Below, piece by piece: positions 34,915 to 44,714 of a stretch of DNA of 64,000 nt. The notes beneath the pieces are model-generated. The model saw nothing but the letters and a program-made list of their open reading frames with translations, had not been told where the DNA came from and searched no databases. The DNA is from Cupriavidus basilensis (GTDB lineage: Bacteria; Pseudomonadota; Gammaproteobacteria; Burkholderiales; Burkholderiaceae): positions 372,001-436,000 of the forward strand of contig NZ_CP010536.1 of assembly GCF_000832305.1 (NCBI RefSeq), read 5' to 3'. The position numbers were made by a program, and so were the translations under genes. Every line of letters starts with the position of its first letter. Position 1 is the first letter of the stretch.

Positions 34915-36690
34915 ATGCCATTTGCCCTGCACGGCATCCCGGTTTCGCGCGGCGTGGCCATCGGGCGCGCGCATTTGCTGGCGCCTGCCGCGCTTGATGT
35001 CTCCCATTACCTGGTCGACGAAGACCGGCTTGATGCCGAGGTCGAGCGCCTGCGTTCGGCGCGCGCGGCGGTGCGGGCCGAGCTGGTTACGCTCAAGCGG
35101 GATCTGCCGCGCGAGGCGCCGGAAGAACTGGGCGCCTTCCTCGACGTGCATGCCATGATCCTCGATGACGAGGCGCTGGCACGCGAGCCGGAAGCGCTGA
35201 TCCGCAACCGGCGCTACAACGCCGAATGGGCGCTGACCACGCGGCTCGAAGAGCTGATGCGCCAGTTCGACGAAATTGAGGACGAATACCTGCGCGAACG
35301 CAAGGCGGACATCCGTCAGGTGGTCGAGCGCATCCTCAAGGTGCTGGCCGGCGCGGCCGTACTGGCCCCGGCCCCGGTGCCGCCTTCCTCCCTGGCTCCT
35401 GACGGCGAGCCCGCGCCCGGCGTGATCGTGGTCGCCCACGACATCTCGCCGGCCGACATGCTGCAGTTCCGCCACACCGTGTTCCACGGTTTCGTGACCG
35501 ACCTTGGCGGACGCACTTCCCATACCGCCATCGTGGCGCGCAGCCTCGACATCCCCGCCGCCGTGGGCGTGCAGAGCGCCAGCGAGCTGATCCGCCAGGA
35601 CGATTGGGTCATCATCGACGGCGATGCGGGCCTGGTCATCGTGGATCCGTCCGCGATCATTCTCGAGGAGTACCGCCACCGGCAGAGCGAGCGCGCGCTG
35701 GAAAAGAAGCGCCTGCAGCGCCTGCGCCATACGCCCGCGGTGACGCTGGACGGGCTCGAGATCGACCTGCTGGCCAACATCGAGATGGCGGAGGATGCCA
35801 CCGCGGCGCTGACCGCGGGTGCGGTTGGCGTGGGCCTGTTCCGCTCCGAATTCCTATTCATGAACCGGCGTGGCGAGCTGCCCGACGAGGAGGAGCAATT
35901 CGAGGCGTACCGCGGCGCGGTGGACGCCATGCACGGGCTGCCCGTCACGATCCGCACCATCGACATCGGTGCCGACAAGCCACTGGATGGCCGCGACGGC
36001 CGGGATGGCCGCGGCGACGATTTCGAGACGGCCCTCAATCCGGCGCTGGGCTTGCGCGCGATCCGCTGGTCACTGTCCGAGCCGGCCATGTTCCTGACCC
36101 AGTTGCGCGCGCTGCTGCGTGCCTCGGCCTTTGGCCCGGTGCGGCTCCTGATCCCGATGCTGGCGCATGCCCGCGAGATCGACCAGACCCTGGACCTGAT
36201 CGCGCAGGCCAAGCGCCAGCTCGACGCGCGCGGCCAGGCGTTCGACCCCAACATCAAGGTCGGGGCAATGATCGAGATCCCGGCCGCCGTGCTGATGCTG
36301 CCGCTGTTCCTGCGGCGCATGGATTTTCTCTCCATCGGCACCAACGACCTGATCCAGTACACGCTGGCCATCGACCGTGCCGACAATGCCGTGGCGCATC
36401 TCTACGACCCGCTGCACCCGGCGGTGCTGCAACTGATCGCCCGCACCATCCGCGAGGCTAACCGCGCCGGCGTGCCGGTGGCGGTGTGTGGCGAGATGGC
36501 TGGGGACCCCGCCATGACGCGCCTGCTGCTGGGCATGGGGCTGCGCGAGTTCTCGATGCATCCCTCGCAATTGCTGCGGGTCAAGCAGGAAGTCCTGCAT
36601 GCCGATTGCGAGCGGCTGGAGCGGCTGGTTGAGCAGGTGCTGAGTGCTTACGAGCCGGAGGAGCTCGCTTGCGCGTTGAAACTGCTTTGA
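34915..36690 (+). CDS. ptsI: PTS enzyme I (phosphoenolpyruvate-protein phosphotransferase)
   Basis: This enzyme transfers phosphate from phosphoenolpyruvate to HPr. The 591-residue protein starts LHGIPVSRGVAIGRAHLL. The active-site His lies in GFVTDLGGRTSHTAIVARSLDIPAAVG at about 200. The PEP-binding barrel has VGLFRSEFLFMNR, GADKPL, IPMLAHAREID, FLSIGTNDLIQYTLAIDRADN and the catalytic Cys in VPVAVCGEMAGD. A short poly-basic insert DGRDGRDGRGD follows GADKPL, longer than usual. It is the third gene of the phosphorelay cluster. Confidence 0.95.
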   Translation: MPFALHGIPVSRGVAIGRAHLLAPAALDVSHYLVDEDRLDAEVERLRSARAAVRAELVTLKRDLPREAPEELGAFLDVHAMILDDEALAREPEALIRNRRYNAEWALTTRLEELMRQFDEIEDEYLRERKADIRQVVERILKVLAGAAVLAPAPVPPSSLAPDGEPAPGVIVVAHDISPADMLQFRHTVFHGFVTDLGGRTSHTAIVARSLDIPAAVGVQSASELIRQDDWVIIDGDAGLVIVDPSAIILEEYRHRQSERALEKKRLQRLRHTPAVTLDGLEIDLLANIEMAEDATAALTAGAVGVGLFRSEFLFMNRRGELPDEEEQFEAYRGAVDAMHGLPVTIRTIDIGADKPLDGRDGRDGRGDDFETALNPALGLRAIRWSLSEPAMFLTQLRALLRASAFGPVRLLIPMLAHAREIDQTLDLIAQAKRQLDARGQAFDPNIKVGAMIEIPAAVLMLPLFLRRMDFLSIGTNDLIQYTLAIDRADNAVAHLYDPLHPAVLQLIARTIREANRAGVPVAVCGEMAGDPAMTRLLLGMGLREFSMHPSQLLRVKQEVLHADCERLERLVEQVLSAYEPEELACALKLL

Positions 36691-36840
36691 CAACCCTGAT
36701 TTCGTTAAGGTCTTTACGAAAATCCAACGCCGTGTAGATAGGGTTCGGATCACTTTTCTGCCGGTTGTGACGTTCCCTGTCTCTGCAATCTCCGGGCTAA
36801 GTGCCGCGTTCTTGGCATGTACCCTTTGTGGTTTAATGGG

Positions 36841-36859
36841 AATTGTTATCATTTTCGAT
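36841..36859. promoter_or_regulatory. Fur-box-like site upstream of bfd
   Basis: AATTGTTATCATTTTCGAT resembles the Fur consensus GATAATGATAATCATTATC, with the core TTATCATT retained. It is 66 bp before the bfd start. Iron repression of bfd is common in proteobacteria. Confidence 0.55.
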
Positions 36860-36924
36860 CTCTGATATTCTGACGTACATCGCGGGTGACATGCCGGTGT
36901 CACCCCTCTCCCAAGGAGGGATTT

Positions 36925-37221
36925 GTGTACGTTTGCATCTGCAATCAGGTTACCGACCGAGAAATTCACGGTGCTGCGCATCTAGGCGTGTCCACGCTCG
37001 ACGAGCTGGCCGAAACGCTAGGTGTTGGCACCTGCTGTGGCCGCTGCCGCGAATGCGCCCAACAGGTGCTTTGCGAAGGCGTCGCGGCGGTACGCAACGT
37101 CAAGGTTTCCACCATCCAGGTCGTGCCCATTTCTTCCTGTTCGTCGTCAGGCCCACGTGCCATAATGGACACTCGGGACCCGGCAGTCGCGAACGACCAG
37201 CGCACTGAGCTGGTTGCTTAA
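36925..37221 (+). CDS. bfd: Bacterioferritin-associated ferredoxin
   Basis: This [2Fe-2S] protein donates electrons to bacterioferritin to release iron. It begins at a GTG after AGGAGG: MYVCICNQVTDREIHGA. The four ligands are the two Cys of VCIC and the two in GTCCGRCRECAQQV. The first 65 residues are the Bfd domain; a tail of about 30 residues rich in Ser and charged residues follows, longer than in E. coli Bfd (64 residues). bfr lies 112 bp downstream. Confidence 0.9.
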   Translation: MYVCICNQVTDREIHGAAHLGVSTLDELAETLGVGTCCGRCRECAQQVLCEGVAAVRNVKVSTIQVVPISSCSSSGPRAIMDTRDPAVANDQRTELVA

Positions 37222-37333
37222 ACTCGCCCGCACCTTTCAGGTTACGGCGCATGTTCGCTTGTTTTGACTGCCTGCGGCGCGCCTTGCGCCGCTTCGCGTT
37301 TTTGCGGGGGCCCGTTGCAACAAGGAGCCTCCA

Positions 37334-37813
37334 ATGAAAGGTGACAAGAAGGTCATCCAGCATCTGAACGCGCAGCTGAAGAACGAGCTGACCGCGATCA
37401 ACCAATACTTCCTGCACGCTCGCATGTACCGCCACTGGGGCCTGAAGAAGCTCGGCGATATCGAGTACAAGGAATCCATTGGCGAGATGAAGCATGCCGA
37501 TCGCCTGATCGATCGCATCCTGATGCTTGACGGCCTGCCCAATCTGCAGGATCTCAACAAGTTGCTGCTGGGCGAAGACACCCCGGAAATGCTCAAGTGC
37601 GACCTGAAGCTCGAGCAAGGCGCGCATGCCACCGTCAAGGAAGGCATTACGTATTGCGAATCGGTGGGCGACTACGTCAGCCGCGAGATCCTGGTCGAGA
37701 TCCTGACCGATACCGAAGAGCACATCGAGTTCCTCGAGACGCAGCTCGACCTGATCGACAAGGTCGGCCTGCCGAACTATCTGCAGTCGCAGATGGAGCC
37801 GGGCGAGCAATAA
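37334..37813 (+). CDS. bfr: Bacterioferritin
   Basis: This haem-containing iron store forms a 24-subunit shell. The 159 residues align without gaps to E. coli Bfr as I recall it. Met52, the haem ligand, is in SIGEMKHAD; ferroxidase residues Glu18, Glu51, His54, Glu94 and His130 are present. At the position of E. coli Glu127 this protein has Thr (LTDTEEHIE), with Glu at 128 and 129. Spacing from bfd and function suggest joint use. Confidence 0.93.
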   Translation: MKGDKKVIQHLNAQLKNELTAINQYFLHARMYRHWGLKKLGDIEYKESIGEMKHADRLIDRILMLDGLPNLQDLNKLLLGEDTPEMLKCDLKLEQGAHATVKEGITYCESVGDYVSREILVEILTDTEEHIEFLETQLDLIDKVGLPNYLQSQMEPGEQ

Positions 37814-38085
37814 GCCGCCCAGCAGCCGGCCGCGAGTTCGCAAGAACCCAGTGGCCGCGACCGCGCGGCGCCACTCGGTGCTGACGGTTCCGCCCGCATC
37901 CAGGCGGTAACCCTTATCATTCAGATTCCCATTCTTCTCCCCTTCGGCCTCGCCGCCCTTGCCAGGGCCGGTGTTCGCGCTCAACTTGAGCGCGATCCGC
38001 CTATGCTGCGGAGAGGGGAGCCGAATCGGCATCGCACAACGCAACACACCACACCAAACCAAACCAAACGACAGGAGCCAGCATC

Positions 38086-39153
38086 ATGGCAGACCCGATC
38101 CGCCTGACGCAGTACAGCCATGGTGCCGGCTGCGGATGCAAGATTTCGCCGCAGGTGCTCGACGTGATCCTTGCCGGCAGCGGCAACCAGCATCTCGATC
38201 CGCGCCTGTGGGTCGGCAATGCCTCGCGCGACGATGCGGCGGTCTATGCGCTGGATGGGCTGGAGGAGGGCCGCGGCGTGGTCTCCACCACCGATTTCTT
38301 CATGCCGATCGTCGATGACCCGTTCGACTTCGGACGCATCGCTGCCACCAACGCCATCAGCGACATCTATGCGATGGGGGGCGATCCGCTGCTGGCCATC
38401 GCCATCCTCGGCTGGCCGGTCAAGCTGCTGCCGCCCGAGGTGGCGCGCGAAGTGGTGGCCGGTGGGCGCCGTGCCTGCGAGGAAGCGGGCATCCCGCTTG
38501 CCGGCGGGCATTCCATTGATGCACCCGAACCCATCTTCGGGCTTGCGGTGACTGGCGTGGTCGACCGCGCGCACCTGAAACGCAACGACACGGCGACTGC
38601 CGGCTGCCGTCTGTACCTGACCAAGCCGCTGGGCATCGGCGTGCTGACCACCGCCGAGAAGCAGGGCAAGCTGCGCACCGAGGATATCCACCTGGCGCGC
38701 GACTGGATGTGCGTGCTCAATCGTCCCGGCAGCCGCTTCGGCAAGCTGGCCGGCGTGCGGGCCATGACGGATGTGACCGGCTTTGGCCTGCTGGGGCACC
38801 TTGTCGAGATGGCAGACGGCAGCCGACTCACAGCGCGTCTTGACCACGCCGCCGTGCCGTTGCTGCCGGAAGTGCTGCGCTACGTCGAGGCCGGCTGCGT
38901 GCCTGGCGGCACCCAGCGCAACTTCGATAGCTACGGCGCGCGGATCGGCGCCGGAATCAACAACCGGGGCGGCGCGTTGAGCGAGGTGCAGCGCGCCTTG
39001 CTGTGCGATCCGCAGACCAGCGGAGGCTTGCTGGTGGCGGTCGAGCCTGCCGGCGAGGCCGGTTTCCATGCCGCCTGCGCGGAGTTTGGCCTGGCACTGG
39101 CGCCGGTCGGCGAATTCGTCGAGCAGGGCCGGTACGCCGTCGAGGTGATCTGA
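38086..39153 (+). CDS. selD: Selenide, water dikinase
   Basis: This enzyme makes selenophosphate from selenide and ATP, the selenium donor for SelU and for selenocysteine. The 355-residue protein carries the catalytic [13 protein letters not shown] with Cys in the nucleophile position (no selenocysteine), and [52 protein letters not shown] and [12 protein letters not shown], all standard. The ATG follows GGAG. The leader has an unusual AACC/CAAAC-repeat stretch at 38041-38072. The stop overlaps the selU start. Confidence 0.95.
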   Translation: MADPIRLTQYSHGAGCGCKISPQVLDVILAGSGNQHLDPRLWVGNASRDDAAVYALDGLEEGRGVVSTTDFFMPIVDDPFDFGRIAATNAISDIYAMGGDPLLAIAILGWPVKLLPPEVAREVVAGGRRACEEAGIPLAGGHSIDAPEPIFGLAVTGVVDRAHLKRNDTATAGCRLYLTKPLGIGVLTTAEKQGKLRTEDIHLARDWMCVLNRPGSRFGKLAGVRAMTDVTGFGLLGHLVEMADGSRLTARLDHAAVPLLPEVLRYVEAGCVPGGTQRNFDSYGARIGAGINNRGGALSEVQRALLCDPQTSGGLLVAVEPAGEAGFHAACAEFGLALAPVGEFVEQGRYAVEVI

Positions 39154-40277
39154 TGCGCGAGGATACGGCCGACTTTCGCCAGCTCTTTCTTTCCGGCGCG
39201 CCGCTGCTCGATGCGCGCGCGCCGGTGGAGTTCGCGCGCGGCGCGTTTCCAGGCGCGGTCAACCTGCCGCTGATGGACGATGCCGAGCGGCACCAGGTTG
39301 GCTTGTGCTATGAGGAGCAAGGGCCGCAGGCCGCGCTCGCGCTAGGCCACCAGTTGGTGAACGGCGAGATCCGCGCGACGCGAACCGCGGGCTGGGCGGC
39401 GTTTGCGCGGGCGCATCCCGACGGCTACCTGTATTGCTTCCGTGGCGGCCTGCGCTCGCAGATCGTGCAGCAATGGCTGCGCGAGGATGCCGGCATCGCT
39501 TATCCGCGTGTGACGGGCGGCTACAAGGCGATGCGTAGCTTCCTGATCGAGACCCTGGATGCGGCCGCCGCCGAATGCAGCCTGCTGGTGCTGGGCGGCA
39601 TGACCGGGAGCGGCAAGACCGAGCTGATTGCCGACCTGGTCACGGGTCAGGGCGGCAGCCGGGACGCCGCCATCGACCTGGAGGGCCAGGCTCGCCACCG
39701 CGGGTCCAGCTTCGGCCGGCGCACGGTGGCGCAGCCCACGCAGATCGATTTCGAGAATGGCCTGGCGATTTCGCTGCTGCGCCATCGCGCGGCCGGGTTG
39801 CCGGCGCTGGTAGTCGAGGACGAGGGGCGCTTCATCGGCGCGCGCAACCTGCCGCAGGCCTTCTACCAGGCGATTCAGGTGGCACCGCTGGTCTGGCTGG
39901 AGGAATCCTTCGAGGCGCGCGTGCACCGCGTGCTGGGAGACTACGTGCTTGGCTTGTCGGCGGAATTCATGGCGGCACTGGGTGAGCAGGCGGGTTTCGC
40001 CGCTTACGCGGCGCGCCTGCGCGATGCCATGGCGGCCATCGCCAAGCGGCTCGGCGGCACGCGCTACGAGCGGCTCTCGGATTTGCTGGACCAAGCGCTG
40101 GCGCGCCAGGAGGAAACGGGCGAGACCGACCTGCATCTGGGCTGGATCGCCTTGCTGCTGCAGCAATACTACGACCCGATGTACGCCTACCAGCGCGAAC
40201 AGCGCGAGGCCAGGATCGTGTTCCGCGGCGAGCGCGCCGCGGTGCTGGCTTTCCTGCGTGAGCGCACCCGCGCCTGA
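39153..40277 (+). CDS. selU: tRNA 2-selenouridine synthase
   Basis: This enzyme (also mnmH) converts 2-thiouridine at the tRNA wobble position to 2-selenouridine through a geranylated intermediate. The 374-residue protein has an N-terminal rhodanese domain with catalytic Cys in [18 protein letters not shown] (about 97) and a P-loop domain with [11 protein letters not shown]. The [14 protein letters not shown] segment is also conserved. The ATG overlaps the selD TGA as TGATG, so the genes are coupled. Confidence 0.94.
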   Translation: MREDTADFRQLFLSGAPLLDARAPVEFARGAFPGAVNLPLMDDAERHQVGLCYEEQGPQAALALGHQLVNGEIRATRTAGWAAFARAHPDGYLYCFRGGLRSQIVQQWLREDAGIAYPRVTGGYKAMRSFLIETLDAAAAECSLLVLGGMTGSGKTELIADLVTGQGGSRDAAIDLEGQARHRGSSFGRRTVAQPTQIDFENGLAISLLRHRAAGLPALVVEDEGRFIGARNLPQAFYQAIQVAPLVWLEESFEARVHRVLGDYVLGLSAEFMAALGEQAGFAAYAARLRDAMAAIAKRLGGTRYERLSDLLDQALARQEETGETDLHLGWIALLLQQYYDPMYAYQREQREARIVFRGERAAVLAFLRERTRA

Positions 40278-40292
40278 ACGCGCGCAGCCCGC

Positions 40293-41060
40293 CTAGGGGG
40301 CGGCTTGCGCGTGCGCGCCACCGCAGACTTCGCAATCGGCCACGCGCGCGAGGCGCATCGTGGTCCATTCCATGCCAAGCGCATCGACCATCAACAGGCG
40401 GCCGGCCAGCGTGGTGCCGACGCCCATCAGCAGCTTGAGGGCCTCGGCCGCCTGCACCGTGCCCACCATTCCCACCAGCGGCGCGAACACGCCCATGGTG
40501 GCGCAAGCCACTTCCTGCGCCGGCTGCGAGGGCGGGAACAGGCAGGCATAGCAGGGCGCGCCTGGCTGGCGGTGGTCGAACACGCTGATCTGCCCGTCGA
40601 AGCGCAGGGCCGCGCCGGACACCAGAGGCACGCTGTGCTGCACGCAGGCGCGGTTGACGGCCTGGCGCGTGTCGAAGTTGTCGCAGCAATCGAGCACGAC
40701 GTCGGCATCGGCCACCAGGTGCGCCAGCTCCGCGGCGCCCACGCGTGCCTGCACCAGGCGCACGTCGATGCCCGGGTTGATGCGCAGCATGCCCTCCCGC
40801 GCCGACTCCACCTTGGGGCGTCCGACATTGGCGGTGGTGTGGATCACCTGGCGCTGCAGGTTGGTCAGGTCGACCACGTCGTCATCGACCACGGTGATGG
40901 TGCCCACGCCGGCCGAGGCCAGGTAGGGCAGGGCGGCGGCGCCCAGGCCGCCCGCGCCGATCACCAGCGCGTGGCTGGCGAGCAACCGGCTCTGGCCCTC
41001 GATGCCGAGTTCGTCGAGCAGGATATGCCGCGAATAGCGCAGCAGTTGATCGTCGTTCAT
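40293..41060 (-). CDS. moeB: MoeB/ThiF family adenylyltransferase
   Basis: This E1-like enzyme adenylates the C-terminal glycine of MoaD (molybdopterin) or ThiS (thiazole). The 255-residue protein begins LLRYSRHILLDELGIEGQSRLLASHALVIGAGGLG, has the nucleotide-binding VDDDVVDLTNLQRQ with Arg, the Asp in DCCDNFDTR, the catalytic-loop Cys in EVACATMGVFAPLVG, and zinc pairs CYAC and CEVC. MoeB and ThiF cannot be separated by sequence here; no thi or moa genes are nearby. Confidence 0.88.
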   Translation of the reverse strand: MNDDQLLRYSRHILLDELGIEGQSRLLASHALVIGAGGLGAAALPYLASAGVGTITVVDDDVVDLTNLQRQVIHTTANVGRPKVESAREGMLRINPGIDVRLVQARVGAAELAHLVADADVVLDCCDNFDTRQAVNRACVQHSVPLVSGAALRFDGQISVFDHRQPGAPCYACLFPPSQPAQEVACATMGVFAPLVGMVGTVQAAEALKLLMGVGTTLAGRLLMVDALGMEWTTMRLARVADCEVCGGAHAQAAP

Positions 41061-41082
41061 GCGTCGTTCATGGCGAGCAATG

Positions 41083-41106
41083 CAAAAGCGGCCCCGCAGG
41101 GCCGCT
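41083..41106 (-). terminator. Intrinsic terminator of ctpA
   Basis: AGCGGCCC and GGGCCGCT pair around a four-base loop and run into TTTT on the minus strand, 17 bp after the ctpA stop. It separates ctpA from moeB. Confidence 0.75.
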
Positions 41107-41122
41107 GTTACGCATCAGGATT

Positions 41123-42712
41123 TCAGGGAGCCTTGCCGGTCGGCGTGCCCAGCGGCGTTCCAATCGGGGCGCTGGCCGGCGGCGCGGCGGCCGGTGCCTT
41201 GGTGGCCGGCTTGGCCGGGGTAGCCGCCTTGGCCGCCGCGGGCTTGGACGGCTTGTCCGACGTGGCCACGGCTTCGAGCTTGGACTTGGAGCGCTTGACC
41301 GGCTGGCCTTCGAGCTGGGCGATGGCTTGCTGCAGCATGAAGTCCTCGGCCGAGCCGAACTCGATCGGCTTCTTCTTGCGTTCCTTGTCGCGCTCTTCCG
41401 GCGTCTTCTTGGCGTTTTCTTCCTCAAGACGGCGCAGTTCCTCGACGCGGCGCTGCTCGCGCTCGTTCATCTCGGGCTCTTCCGATTCCTGCTTGTTGTG
41501 CAGGTGGCGCTCGGTGTCGATCTCGCGGGTGATCAGCGCGTCGTCGGGATCGCCTTCCGGGTTCTGGTCGACCGGGATGTCCGGGCGGATGCCCTTGGCC
41601 TGGATCGACTTGCCCGTCGGCGTGTAGTAGTACGCGATGGTCAGCTTGATGCCGGTGTCGTTGGTGAGCGGGCGCACGGTCTGCACGGAGCCCTTGCCGA
41701 ACGTGGTCTTGCCCATGATCAGCGCGCGCTTGTGGTCTTGCAGCGCGCCGGCAACGATTTCGGAGGCCGACGCCGAGTAGGCGTTGGTCAACACCACCAT
41801 CGGGATCTTTTTATACAGCGCCGGCAGGTCCTTGAGCGGATCGTCCTCGAGCGAGGACAGCCGGTAGTTGTTGAACGTGGTCTTGTAGACGCGCTTGGCA
41901 TCCGGCACCTGGCCGTTGGTCGAGACCACGGTCACGTCGTCGGGCAAGAAGGCTGCCGCCACGCCGACCGCGCCCTGCAGCACGCCGCCGCCGTTGTTGC
42001 GCAGGTCCAGGATCACGCCCTTCAGGTTGGGGTTCTTCTGGGCCAGTTCGTCCAGTTTCTTGCCCAGGTCGGCCACCGTGCGTTCCTGGAAGCTGGTCAG
42101 GCGGACCCAGGCGAGGCGGTCATTGTCGATCAGCTTGGCCTTGACCGACTGCACGCGGATCTCCGCACGCGTGATCGACACCGGGAAGGTGCGTTCGTCG
42201 CTCTTGCGATAGATGGTCAGCGTGACCTTGGTGCCCGGTTCGCCGCGCATGCGCTTGACCGCCTGCTCCAGCGGCAGGCCGCGCACGGGCTTGTCGTCGA
42301 TGCGGGTGATCAGGTCGCCGGGCTGGATGCCGGCGCGGAAGGCGGGGGTGTCTTCGATCGGGTTGATCACCTTGACCAGACCTTCTTCCTGCGAGATTTC
42401 GATCCCCAGGCCGGCGAAGCGTCCGCGCGTGCCTTCCTGCAGTTCCTTGAAGTCCTTCTCGTCCAGATAGGCCGAATGCGGATCCAGGCTGGCGACCATG
42501 CCTTTGATGGCTTCGGTCAGCAGCTTCTTGTCATCCACCGGCTCGACATATTCGCGCTTGATCTGGCCGAAGATGTCGGCCATCAAGCGCAACTGCTCCA
42601 GCGGCAGCGGCCCCGGCGAATTCTGCGCCGTGGCCGATAGTTGCAGCGTGGCGAGCACGCCGGCAACGAGTCCGGCAGTAACAAGACTGATGTTCTTGAG
42701 CGTCTTACGCAT
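41123..42712 (-). CDS. ctpA: S41 family carboxy-terminal processing protease
   Basis: This periplasmic serine protease trims protein C-termini. The 529-residue protein has an N-terminal signal/anchor (MRKTLKNISLVTAGLVAGVLATLQLSA), a PDZ domain (GLGIEISQEEGLVKVINPIEDTPAFRAGIQPGDLITRID), and the catalytic region with Ser in NAYSASASEIVAGALQD and Lys in GKTTFGKGSVQT. A long tail after about 430 has a charged stretch rich in Glu/Arg and then Ala/Lys/Pro repeats, longer than typical. The start is at MRKTLK; the preceding 18 codons lack a ribosome site. Confidence 0.92.
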   Translation of the reverse strand: MRKTLKNISLVTAGLVAGVLATLQLSATAQNSPGPLPLEQLRLMADIFGQIKREYVEPVDDKKLLTEAIKGMVASLDPHSAYLDEKDFKELQEGTRGRFAGLGIEISQEEGLVKVINPIEDTPAFRAGIQPGDLITRIDDKPVRGLPLEQAVKRMRGEPGTKVTLTIYRKSDERTFPVSITRAEIRVQSVKAKLIDNDRLAWVRLTSFQERTVADLGKKLDELAQKNPNLKGVILDLRNNGGGVLQGAVGVAAAFLPDDVTVVSTNGQVPDAKRVYKTTFNNYRLSSLEDDPLKDLPALYKKIPMVVLTNAYSASASEIVAGALQDHKRALIMGKTTFGKGSVQTVRPLTNDTGIKLTIAYYYTPTGKSIQAKGIRPDIPVDQNPEGDPDDALITREIDTERHLHNKQESEEPEMNEREQRRVEELRRLEEENAKKTPEERDKERKKKPIEFGSAEDFMLQQAIAQLEGQPVKRSKSKLEAVATSDKPSKPAAAKAATPAKPATKAPAAAPPASAPIGTPLGTPTGKAP

Positions 42713-42808
42713 GAGGGCTGCCTGAACGTGTGAGGATTGTGCTGTGTCGGAGCCGGCCTGGCGCATCGCACCGGCCGGATTTGTCCGACAGTATAAGAGG
42801 GAGCAGCA

Positions 42809-42866
42809 AAAAAGGCCTGGCCCACTGCCTGAGGCGGCCGGGCGAGCCTCGCGGCGCTCGCCCGGG
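42809..42866 (-). terminator. Probable terminator of gpmA
   Basis: On the minus strand a ten-pair stem CCGGGCGAGC/GCTCGCCCGG (42839-42866) lies seven bases after the gpmA stop; a run of six T follows about 25 bases later (42809-42814). The gap between stem and T-run weakens the case for a single terminator. Confidence 0.45.
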
Positions 42867-42873
42867 CCGGGCC

Positions 42874-43620
42874 TCAGTTTGCCTTGCCTTGGTTCGCCAC
42901 GGCGGCCAGGGAGGCTGCGATCGCTTCCTGGTCGCCCAGGTAGTAATGACGCAGCGGGCGCAGGTCGGCGTCCAGCTCGTACACGAGCGGGGTGCCATTG
43001 GGGATGTTGATGCCAACGATGTCGTCATCCGAGATCTGGTCGAGGTATTTCACCAGCGCGCGGATGCTGTTGCCATGGGCGGCGATTACCACGCGCTTCC
43101 CCGCTTTGATGTCGGGGGCGATGGATTCGTTCCATAGCGGCAGCACGCGTTCGACCGTGTCCTTCAGGCATTCGGTCAGCGGAATCTGCTCGCGCGGCAC
43201 TTGAGCGTAGCGCGGATCGTCGTAAGCCGCACGCGGATCGTTCGCTTCGAGCGCCGGCGGCGGGGTGTCGTAGCTGCGGCGCCATACCAGTACCTGCTCG
43301 TTGCCGAACCTGGCGGCGGTCTCGGCCTTGTTCAGGCCGGACAGCGAACCATAGTGGCGTTCGTTCAGGCGCCATTCGTTCCGGACCGGAATCCACATCA
43401 GGTCCATTTCGTCCTGCACATGCCACAGCGTGCGGATGGCACGCTTCAACACCGAGGTGTAGGCTACATCGAAGGCCAGCCCTGCCTCGCGCAGCAGCTT
43501 GCCGCCCAGCTTGGCCTGGGCCACGCCGGTGTCGGTGAGGTCGACGTCGACCCAGCCGGTGAAGCGGTTTTCGAGATTCCACGTGGATTCGCCGTGGCGG
43601 ATGAGAACGAGTTTGTACAT
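42874..43620 (-). CDS. gpmA: 2,3-bisphosphoglycerate-dependent phosphoglycerate mutase
   Basis: This glycolytic enzyme interconverts 3- and 2-phosphoglycerate. The 248-residue protein starts [23 protein letters not shown], with phospho-His in RHG, and has [32 protein letters not shown], and the second catalytic His in [13 protein letters not shown]. Length matches dPGM. The longer upstream frame is not used. It is divergent from the rhodanese gene. Confidence 0.95.
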   Translation of the reverse strand: MYKLVLIRHGESTWNLENRFTGWVDVDLTDTGVAQAKLGGKLLREAGLAFDVAYTSVLKRAIRTLWHVQDEMDLMWIPVRNEWRLNERHYGSLSGLNKAETAARFGNEQVLVWRRSYDTPPPALEANDPRAAYDDPRYAQVPREQIPLTECLKDTVERVLPLWNESIAPDIKAGKRVVIAAHGNSIRALVKYLDQISDDDIVGINIPNGTPLVYELDADLRPLRHYYLGDQEAIAASLAAVANQGKAN

Positions 43621-43724
43621 GCTGCTTCCAAAGCGTGAGAAACCTGTGTGCGCCCTGCCACATACCGCCGCACATGTGTCAACTAGGAGACAATAGCGGG
43701 TCGCGGGCGCCAAACCGTCTATTT

Positions 43725-43730
43725 TATAAT
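43725..43730 (+). promoter_or_regulatory. TATAAT box before the rhodanese gene
   Basis: A perfect TATAAT lies 30 bp before the rhodanese GTG start in the 140-bp divergent gap with gpmA. The -35 region is not convincing. Confidence 0.45.
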
Positions 43731-43760
43731 GCCGCCGACTCAACCCACCGGAATGCCAAC

Positions 43761-44174
43761 GTGAATTTCTTCGCCGACTACAACAACCTTGCCTTGATCG
43801 CCCTCGCCGTCGTGTCGGGCGGCCTGCTGGCGTGGCCCACCATCTCGCGCGGAACCTCCGGCAAGACCGTCAACCCGGCCGCCGCTACCCAGCTGATCAA
43901 CAAGCGCAATGCCGTGGTCGTGGATATCCGGGAAGCCACCGAATACGCCAAGGGCCACCTGCCGCAAGCCAAGAGCGCGCCACTTGCCGACCTGGCAAGC
44001 CGTGCCGCCAGCCTTGCAAAGGACAAGTCCGTCCCCATCATCGTCGTGTGCCAGACCGGCCAGCGCTCGGGCAAGGGTCAAGCAGCCCTGAAGGAAGCCG
44101 GTTACAGTGAGATCTATTCGCTCGAAGGTGGCCTTGCCGCCTGGCAGCAAGCCGGTCTGCCCGTCGTCAAGTAA
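43761..44174 (+). CDS. Membrane-anchored rhodanese-like protein
   Basis: This is a single-domain sulfurtransferase of 137 residues. It starts at a GTG ([26 protein letters not shown], one membrane segment) and continues with the rhodanese fold [31 protein letters not shown]. The active loop is [10 protein letters not shown] with catalytic Cys at about 100. The order rhodanese-grxC-secB-gpsA is common in Burkholderiales. Its acceptor is not known. Confidence 0.9.
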   Translation: MNFFADYNNLALIALAVVSGGLLAWPTISRGTSGKTVNPAAATQLINKRNAVVVDIREATEYAKGHLPQAKSAPLADLASRAASLAKDKSVPIIVVCQTGQRSGKGQAALKEAGYSEIYSLEGGLAAWQQAGLPVVK

Positions 44175-44292
44175 GCGGCGCAGGCAAGCGACACAGGCAA
44201 GCGGCGCCGGGGGCACGTCTTCCGTTGCCGCCGCTGTCCTGGCTTGCGAGCACCCGACCAACCTCCGGATTCCGTTTTTCAAGGAGATGCGC

Positions 44293-44550
44293 ATGGCCCG
44301 CGTTGTAATGTACAGCACGGTAGTTTGTCCGTATTGCCAGATGGCCGAGCGCCTTCTGAAGGCCAAGGGCGTGGAGGCGATCGAGAAGATCCTGATCGAC
44401 CGCGAGCCCGGCAAGCGCGAGGAAATGATGAGCCGCACCGGTCGCCGTACCGTGCCGCAGATCTACATCGACGAGACCCATGTCGGTGGCTTCGACGACC
44501 TCTCGGCGCTCGATCGCCAGGGTGGCCTGGTGCCGCTGCTGGCAGCCTGA
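44293..44550 (+). CDS. grxC: Glutaredoxin 3
   Basis: This 85-residue glutathione-dependent reductase has the dithiol site CPYC in MYSTVVCPYCQMAERLL. The cis-Pro and GSH-binding parts are TVPQIYIDETHVGGFDDLSALDRQG. AAGGAG lies six bases upstream of this ATG; another ATG two codons earlier is too close. Glutathione to run it would come from gshA-gshB in the same window. Confidence 0.94.
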   Translation: MARVVMYSTVVCPYCQMAERLLKAKGVEAIEKILIDREPGKREEMMSRTGRRTVPQIYIDETHVGGFDDLSALDRQGGLVPLLAA

Positions 44551-44714
44551 AGCGCCGCCTGCCCCGCTGCGGGTGAATTCGCCACCCGCGTCATGTACCA
44601 TATACGTTTTCCAACCGGGTGCCGACCCGGGCCATGACCCTGGGCCAATCCCGCCCGGGATGCCAATGTCCCGCACGCCTGGCCCCCCAACGCCCATTTT
44701 TCCGGAAGCCTTTC

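Noticed and set aside
38041..38075. AACC/CAAAC-rich repeat in the selD leader as a riboswitch or SECIS-like element
   Set aside because: It has no self-complementarity and SelD here uses Cys, so no selenocysteine insertion element is needed.
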